From: Nitrospirota bacterium
GTDB lineage: Bacteria; Nitrospirota; Thermodesulfovibrionia; UBA6902; BMS3Bbin08
Length of the DNA: 8,394 nt
Direction of reading: 5' to 3'
Assembly: GCA_016208845.1 (NCBI GenBank)
Contig: JACQXH010000160.1
Location: 1 to 8,394 of the forward strand
A model generated the notes under the pieces. That model was not told where the DNA came from and did not search any database. It worked only from the letters and a program-made list of their open reading frames with translations. Of the stretch, positions 5,077 through 8,394 are shown in pieces (position 1 is the stretch's first letter; the number at the start of each line of letters is the position of its first letter). Made by a program: the position numbers and the translations under genes.

Positions 5077-6708
5077 TTATACCTTGAACTGCCCTGCGAT
5101 CCTGCGCAATTCAGTCGAGAGCCTCGCCAGGTCATTGGCCGAGGCAGCTATCTGCTCTGAACTTGAGGATGTCTCGTGTGAAACACGCGCTATTGTCTCT
5201 ATATCACTGCTTATGGTCTCTGATGTCGTTGACATCTCCTCTGTTGCAGACGCTATCTGATGCACCATGGACTGCAGGCCCTCAACGCTCTGCACGATGG
5301 CATTGAACGCCTCGCCGGTCTTTGCAGAATACTCCACCCCTACCTCTACCTTCTTTGTAGCATCGTCCATTGATGCTACAGATCTGCCGACCTCATCCTG
5401 TATCGTTCCTATCATATGGCCGATCTCAGACGTTGCCTTGGCAGTCCTTTCTGCCAGCTTTCTCACTTCATCAGCAACAACAGCAAAACCACTGCCATGG
5501 TCCCCTGCCCTTGCCGCCTCTATGGCCGCGTTTAACGCGAGCAGGTTTGTCTGGTCTGCTATGTCCTTTATGACCCTTACTATATCCCCTATCTGTTGTG
5601 AACGTTTGCCGAGTGAAGCCACGAGACTCGATGACTCTCCGACTGTTACGGCTATGGCCTGAACCTCACCCACGGATTTCTGTACAATTTCCCTTCCGTC
5701 ATTTGCAGTTTTTGTAGTATCAGAAACAGCAGACGCTATGTTGGCCGCATTCTTGGCTATATCAATGATGGTCTGCGACATCTCTGTTGAAGCTGTCGCG
5801 ATCTGCGAGGACCTGCCGGACTGCTCTGACACGCCTCTGGACATCTGCTCTGAGCTTGAACTCAACTCCTGACTTCCTGAGGCCACAGAATCAGACGCAG
5901 TCTTTACATTGCCCAATATCTCTTTTATCTTGGCGAGCATAGCATTAAGAGAATCAGCCATATATCCAAACTCGTCCTTCTGATTCAGCTCAACTTGTCT
6001 GGTAAGGTCTCCCTCTGACATTGCATGGAGGACATCTATTGACTTGGAAAGAGACATTGTTATCGTGCGCGTCAGGAACATCCCTGTCAAAGTGATTAAG
6101 GCCAACATCACTGTGAATAACACGATAACGCCTGACCGCAAGGTCTTCATATTGCTTATGACATTGCCTATTTCATTCCCTGTCTCTTCATGCTGAGACG
6201 CTGTCAATGCCTTCATGTCGACCTGTATATTCTCTGAAACCGTGTCAAACTCTTTCATCATTTTATTGCCTTCTGCAGTGCCGTCTTTAACATAGGCATC
6301 CGCCATCTTCTTGCCGCCTTCATAAAATCTGTCGATATCCCCTCTCAACTTAGCCGTTAATTCAAGCCCTTTTGAATCATTTAATTTTTTATACAAAGCC
6401 TCAACGCGCTCAAGCCTGGCAAGGAAGGATTTATAATTTTCCTCTGCCCTGCTGAACCCGTCATTCAGGCCGTCGAGCCCCCTTGTGGCAGATATGTCAG
6501 TAAGCCATTGCTGGATCTGTATGACATTGACCTCCATTCTGGAGCCTTCCTCCAGAATGGGGACATGCGCGTCTTTTATTGCATTGGCCTCATCAGCAGC
6601 CCTGTTCGTGGACACAAAGGTCCAGATCATCATGACTCCCATCAATAACATGGGGACCGCAAAGCACATTATGATCTTGTTCCTGACTTTGATATCTTTC
6701 CATTTCAT
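5077..6708 (-). CDS. Methyl-accepting chemotaxis protein (transmembrane chemoreceptor)
   Basis: A 543-residue chemoreceptor that senses a periplasmic signal and controls CheA. Order: TM1 about 11-33; periplasmic helical sensor about 34-190, containing the segment DISATRGLDGLNDGF (71-85); TM2 about 191-213; HAMP about 214-266 (SEGDLTRQVELNQKDEFGYM); then the long cytoplasmic coiled-coil hairpin. The hairpin tip IADQTNLLALNAAIEAARAG...GFAVVADEVRKLAERT (383-422) is canonical. It ends RIAGQFKV and lacks the C-terminal NWETF-type CheR tether. ATG 6708 is chosen because AAGGAGA lies eight bases upstream and the protein begins MKWKDIKVRNKI; in-frame ATGs up to 6774 would fall at or near the predicted transcription start of the sigma-28 promoter. 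The ligand is unknown. It has its own promoter and so is not in an operon with its neighbours. Confidence 0.96.
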   Translation of the reverse strand: MKWKDIKVRNKIIMCFAVPMLLMGVMMIWTFVSTNRAADEANAIKDAHVPILEEGSRMEVNVIQIQQWLTDISATRGLDGLNDGFSRAEENYKSFLARLERVEALYKKLNDSKGLELTAKLRGDIDRFYEGGKKMADAYVKDGTAEGNKMMKEFDTVSENIQVDMKALTASQHEETGNEIGNVISNMKTLRSGVIVLFTVMLALITLTGMFLTRTITMSLSKSIDVLHAMSEGDLTRQVELNQKDEFGYMADSLNAMLAKIKEILGNVKTASDSVASGSQELSSSSEQMSRGVSEQSGRSSQIATASTEMSQTIIDIAKNAANIASAVSDTTKTANDGREIVQKSVGEVQAIAVTVGESSSLVASLGKRSQQIGDIVRVIKDIADQTNLLALNAAIEAARAGDHGSGFAVVADEVRKLAERTAKATSEIGHMIGTIQDEVGRSVASMDDATKKVEVGVEYSAKTGEAFNAIVQSVEGLQSMVHQIASATEEMSTTSETISSDIETIARVSHETSSSSEQIAASANDLARLSTELRRIAGQFKV

Positions 6709-6780
6709 AAGTTTTTCTCCTTTTTTTTTGTACTCATGATTTGATTTTTTAATCATTATTAATTGCTTTATCACATTATT

Positions 6781-6807
6781 TATTCGGCTAAACCGGATAA
6801 AACTTTA
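6781..6807 (-). promoter_or_regulatory. FliA (sigma-28) promoter of the chemoreceptor gene
   Basis: On the minus strand, TAAAGTTT (6807-6800), 11 bases, then GCCGAATA (6788-6781). The -35 is identical to the consensus and to the box at 4891-4884; the -10 keeps GCCGA and matches six of eight. Transcription would start near 6774, leaving a leader of about 65 bases to ATG 6708. Chemoreceptors are classical sigma-28 targets, which supports the call. Confidence 0.78.
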
Positions 6808-6917
6808 GTCAGATCATCAGAGGTAAAGTTGTCATATAATCGCAATAAATTATGTCAAATACGAGGACATATGGGGTGTCAGGCAGAATCTGCGTTAACA
6901 GAAATAAAAAGATAGGT

Positions 6918-7062
6918 TAACCACAGATTAACACGGATGAACACAGATAAAATAAATAAGAAATTATGAAGTTGGGAGGTTGAGATGTTATGATTTTAAA
7001 CTTCTTCTCATTATTCTTAACTTCATTCAGTTACCGTGTTAATCCGTGTTAATCTGTGGTTA
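6918..7062. repeat. Dispersed repeat, CACAGATTAAC type, copy 2 (uninterrupted)
   Basis: A perfect 21-bp terminal inverted repeat bounds this element: left arm 6918-6938 (TAACCACAGATTAACACGG...), right arm 7042-7062. They are separated by 103 bases that include a 77-base block shared with 3721-3797. It lies upstream of the chemoreceptor promoter, in the gap after the pilZ gene at 7178. There is no open frame worth calling and no clear target-site duplication. Confidence 0.87.
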
Positions 7063-7089
7063 TTTTATTATTCTATCGTTGGCTAACTT

Positions 7090-7155
7090 CCTGCCGTTAG
7101 ACAGATCCGTGTCTGTCCGTGCCTGCCCGTCCGGTAGGCGGGTTAATCCGTGGTT
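7090..7155. repeat. Repeat-end fragment carrying a nested G+C-rich element
   Basis: TCCGTG and TTAATCCGTGGTT (7143-7155) form a right end of the CACAGATTAAC type, split by GCCTGCCCGTCCGGTAGGCG plus GG (7121-7142), the short, oppositely oriented version of the insertion at 3682-3720. CCTGCCGTTAGACAG (7090-7104) may be a decayed member of the same G+C-rich group. The fragment ends 22 bp from the pilZ stop at 7178. Confidence 0.65.
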
Positions 7156-7177
7156 TTTTTTGAGATGAATTTTTGGA

Positions 7178-7504
7178 TCAAACGAAGAATTGAATGGGTG
7201 ATGCGGATTTAAGCCTGTTAACGAATTCCAGATAATTTCTTGGGGGCTCCGGGATCTCTACCCCCATGCCGTCATAAAAATCATCGGTCTTGACAACCCT
7301 GCTTACGCTTACCGGCACCTTCAGTATCTCATCTTCGAGCCGGATAAGGACATCAAAGCGAGACGCAATGGGAAAACATTTCTTTGTGCTGATGAACATG
7401 CCGCATTCTGAAACGTTCGTGACATTTCCTGCGTAGAACGTGTTACCGCAGAAATACCTGACCTCAACGCTTGCGGATATCCGTGTGAATGCCCTGTTTT
7501 CCAT
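7178..7504 (-). CDS. PilZ-domain protein (probable c-di-GMP receptor), first paralogue
   Basis: A 108-residue single-domain PilZ protein. The c-di-GMP-binding residues are present: RAFTR (R4xxxR8) and NVSECG ([D/N]xSxxG) near residue 30, with GMGVEI later as in the PilZ barrel. PilZ-only proteins bind cyclic di-GMP and usually act by docking on a partner, often the flagellar motor or an exopolysaccharide system. It is clearly paralogous to the protein at 7833-8150 (shared FFCGNTFY/YFCGNTFY, GNV.N.SE.G, KVPV.V.R.VK, YDGMGV). The ATG at 7504 has AAAGGAG about 13 bases upstream, a long spacing, but no closer start exists in frame. It has its own sigma-54-type promoter with upstream boxes. Confidence 0.9.
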   Translation of the reverse strand: MENRAFTRISASVEVRYFCGNTFYAGNVTNVSECGMFISTKKCFPIASRFDVLIRLEDEILKVPVSVSRVVKTDDFYDGMGVEIPEPPRNYLEFVNRLKSASPIQFFV

Positions 7505-7552
7505 TTGCTGTATTAAGCTCCTTTTAAGTCGATGATTTAAACATTGATCTCA

Positions 7553-7568
7553 TGCAAATAATATGCCA
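7553..7568 (-). promoter_or_regulatory. Sigma-54 (-24/-12) promoter of the first pilZ gene
   Basis: On the minus strand the sequence TGGCATATTATTTGCA fits the RpoN consensus TGGCAYR-N4-TTGCW at correct spacing: GG at -24 and GC at -12 exactly 12 bases apart. The start would be near 7543, about 38 bases before the ATG at 7504. Sigma-54 promoters need an enhancer-binding activator; two palindromic boxes lie about 85 and 106 bp upstream of this start. Confidence 0.78.
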
Positions 7569-7621
7569 TGAAATTGACATGGTTTTTCATAGGAGGATTC
7601 ATAAAATAATCAATGTATTCA

Positions 7622-7655
7622 TGTCATAATGACAATTAATTTTGTCATTATGACG
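7622..7655. promoter_or_regulatory. Tandem palindromic boxes, probable enhancer-binding-protein site
   Basis: Two near-identical boxes, TGTCATAATGACA (7622-7634) and TGTCATTATGACG (7643-7655), are each an 11-bp palindrome of form GTCATNATGAC, and together form a larger inverted repeat (7623-7634 with 7643-7654). Their centres are 21 bp apart, two helical turns, so dimers would bind the same DNA face. Position and geometry fit an activator site for the sigma-54 promoter. The activator is not encoded in the window. Confidence 0.72.
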
Positions 7656-7701
7656 AAAAAATGGTTTCAATAATCAAAAAATTATAACGTGGATATATGT
7701 G

Positions 7702-7811
7702 GCACAGAGGAAAATAATAAACGAAAAGTTATGAATGAGGAACAAAAGGCAATAGATTCTCTGCTTACAATTTCTTATTTTCTATTTCTCATTTTGTTCT
7801 CAATGACTCAG
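7702..7811. repeat. Dispersed repeat, CACAGAG type, copy 3 (inverted, decayed)
   Basis: The reverse complement of about 7757-7801 aligns closely with 4930-4974 (AAATAAGAAATTG, CAGAGAATCT blocks), and GCACAGAGG at the left end corresponds to the right end of the other copies. The second terminal repeat is degraded. It lies 21 bp after the stop of the pilZ gene at 7833. The plus-strand open frame over 7689-7898 arises from this repeat and is not a gene. Confidence 0.75.
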
Positions 7812-7832
7812 CAGAAAATATATTTCTACCGG

Positions 7833-8150
7833 TCAGATGGATGTTACAGCAGACCTGAGGTGCTGCACATATTGCAGATAATTTTTAGGTTGCTCTAAAA
7901 GCTGAACTCCCATGCCGTCATAATAACTGCCTGATTTCACCATCCGTGTAACCATCACTGGAACTTTTAAAACTCCTTCGCTTGAAGGTATGAGCAGTTC
8001 GAATTTAGAGTCAAAAGGGAAAGCCATTTGCGCATTAATAAAGAGGCCGTTCTCTGAAATGTTAACAACATTGCCTGTATAGAATGTATTGCCGCAGAAG
8101 AATTTCACCTCAATATTTGCGGGAATCCTTTCATGGGCTCTTCTATTCAT
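7833..8150 (-). CDS. PilZ-domain protein (probable c-di-GMP receptor), second paralogue
   Basis: A 105-residue single-domain PilZ protein. RAHER (R4xxxR8) and NISENG ([D/N]xSxxG, near residue 30) provide the c-di-GMP-binding residues, and YYDGMGVQL continues the barrel. It aligns without sizeable gaps to the protein at 7178-7504, so the pair arose by duplication; both retain a full binding motif. The two diverge most at the C-terminus (QHLRSAVTSI versus NRLKSASPIQFFV) and in the middle charged stretch, where partner specificity may lie. The start ATG 8150 has AGGGGA three bases upstream, which is close but usable. A 327-base gap and separate promoters show the two genes are transcribed independently. 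Confidence 0.9.
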   Translation of the reverse strand: MNRRAHERIPANIEVKFFCGNTFYTGNVVNISENGLFINAQMAFPFDSKFELLIPSSEGVLKVPVMVTRMVKSGSYYDGMGVQLLEQPKNYLQYVQHLRSAVTSI

Positions 8151-8186
8151 GGTCCCCTATCTTTAAATTTATTTGTTTCTCTATCA

Positions 8187-8215
8187 TTTTTACCACAATG
8201 ATAAACGAATGTCAA
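8187..8215 (-). promoter_or_regulatory. Possible sigma-70 promoter of the second pilZ gene
   Basis: On the minus strand, TTGACA (8215-8210), 17 bases, then TAAAAA (8192-8187). The -35 is perfect and the -10 matches four of six. The start would be near 8180, about 30 bases before ATG 8150. It competes or cooperates with the sigma-28-like site further upstream; the sequence alone does not decide. Confidence 0.5.
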
Positions 8216-8247
8216 TCTAAAAATATGCGTATAGTATTCTGCATATC

Positions 8248-8274
8248 TTATCGGATAATTTCAGTAAAAACTTA
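8248..8274 (-). promoter_or_regulatory. Sigma-28-like promoter upstream of the second pilZ gene
   Basis: On the minus strand, TAAGTTTT (8274-8267), 11 bases, then TCCGATAA (8255-8248). The -10 matches GCCGATAA at seven of eight, while the -35 is weaker (six of eight). It has the same architecture as the sites at 4865-4891 and 6781-6807 and would give a leader of about 90 bases. Confidence 0.5.
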
Positions 8275-8283
8275 AACCTGGTC

Positions 8284-8391
8284 AGGTTGTTTAGGTTATT
8301 AGACTGTAGTCTGTTAGGTAACAGGTTATTTAGATTATTAGTCTGCAGTCTGTTAGCTAAACGACTAAACACCTACAGACTATTAACCTCA
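8284..8391. repeat. Imperfect 39-40 base tandem repeat plus inverted partial copy
   Basis: Units 8284-8322 and 8323-8362 align with about five mismatches and one gap (AGGTT.TTTAG.TTATTAG.CTG.AGTCTGTTAG). A partial third copy, 8363-8391, lies in reverse orientation. Each unit contains a small palindrome (AGACTGTAGTCT or a similar CTGCAG-centred one), and AACCTGGTCAGGTT precedes the array. No gene is visible from 8276 to the window end. Confidence 0.65.
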
Positions 8392-8394
8392 GGA

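Noticed and set aside
4898..5260. Plus-strand open frame of 120 codons
   Set aside because: It is made of repeat 4911-5045 plus the antisense of the chemoreceptor 3' end; no ribosome site and no recognisable domain.
5267..5662. Plus-strand open frame of 131 codons
   Set aside because: Antisense of the conserved chemoreceptor signalling domain; its Ser/Thr/Ala-rich composition follows from the opposite strand.
6709..6774. Upstream in-frame starts of the chemoreceptor (22 extra residues)
   Set aside because: The extra peptide is Lys-rich and unlike a receptor N-terminus, ATG 6708 has a good AAGGAGA site, and the predicted sigma-28 transcript starts near 6774.
7622..7655. Specific assignment of the palindromic boxes to NorR
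   Set aside because: GTCA-N3-TGAC resembles NorR-type sites, but no norR or nitric-oxide gene is in the window and other sigma-54 activators bind similar palindromes.
7689..7898. Plus-strand open frame of 69 codons with a membrane-like segment
   Set aside because: The hydrophobic stretch is the pyrimidine-rich half of repeat copy 3, and the rest is antisense to the second pilZ gene.
8284..8391. CRISPR array
   Set aside because: The units are adjacent without unique spacers, diverged from one another, and one is inverted; no cas gene is present.

Overview
The window looks like a piece of a chromosome from a motile, probably anaerobic Gram-negative bacterium. A ferredoxin-type 2-oxoacid oxidoreductase, a transmembrane chemoreceptor, PilZ (c-di-GMP) proteins and promoters of the flagellar sigma-28 and sigma-54 types all point that way. 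The proteins resemble those of Nitrospirota or deltaproteobacteria-like anaerobes, but this taxonomic guess rests on remembered family resemblance, not on a search.

The left part (1-3601, mostly + strand) is metabolic. It starts inside a Ppx/GppA phosphatase gene that overlaps the gene for a TPP-binding beta subunit of a 2-oxoacid:acceptor oxidoreductase. The matching gamma subunit lies about 1.2 kb further on, overlapping an ArgA-like acetyltransferase. Between beta and gamma sit a dispersed repeat and a divergent vapBC toxin-antitoxin operon. Its toxin carries a four-cysteine zinc-ribbon-like insert, and its promoter overlaps a clear palindromic operator.

The right part (3895-8150, all - strand) looks like a motility and signalling group: an EF-hand-type repeat protein whose reading frame is broken, a methyl-accepting chemotaxis protein, and two paralogous PilZ-only proteins. 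The EF-hand gene and the chemoreceptor gene each have a near-consensus FliA (sigma-28) promoter with an identical -35 box. The second PilZ gene has a weaker one. The first PilZ gene has a sigma-54 (-24/-12) promoter with two palindromic boxes 21 bp apart at enhancer distance. These genes therefore seem to be separate transcription units joined by a flagellar-type regulatory hierarchy rather than one operon.

Almost every gap holds dispersed repeats of 110-165 bp with CACAGAG- or CACAGATTAAC-type terminal inverted repeats. They start or end about 15-65 bp after a stop codon. Small G+C-rich palindromes are nested in or beside them, twice at the same position within the terminal repeat. The right edge (8284-8391) holds a third, unrelated imperfect repeat.
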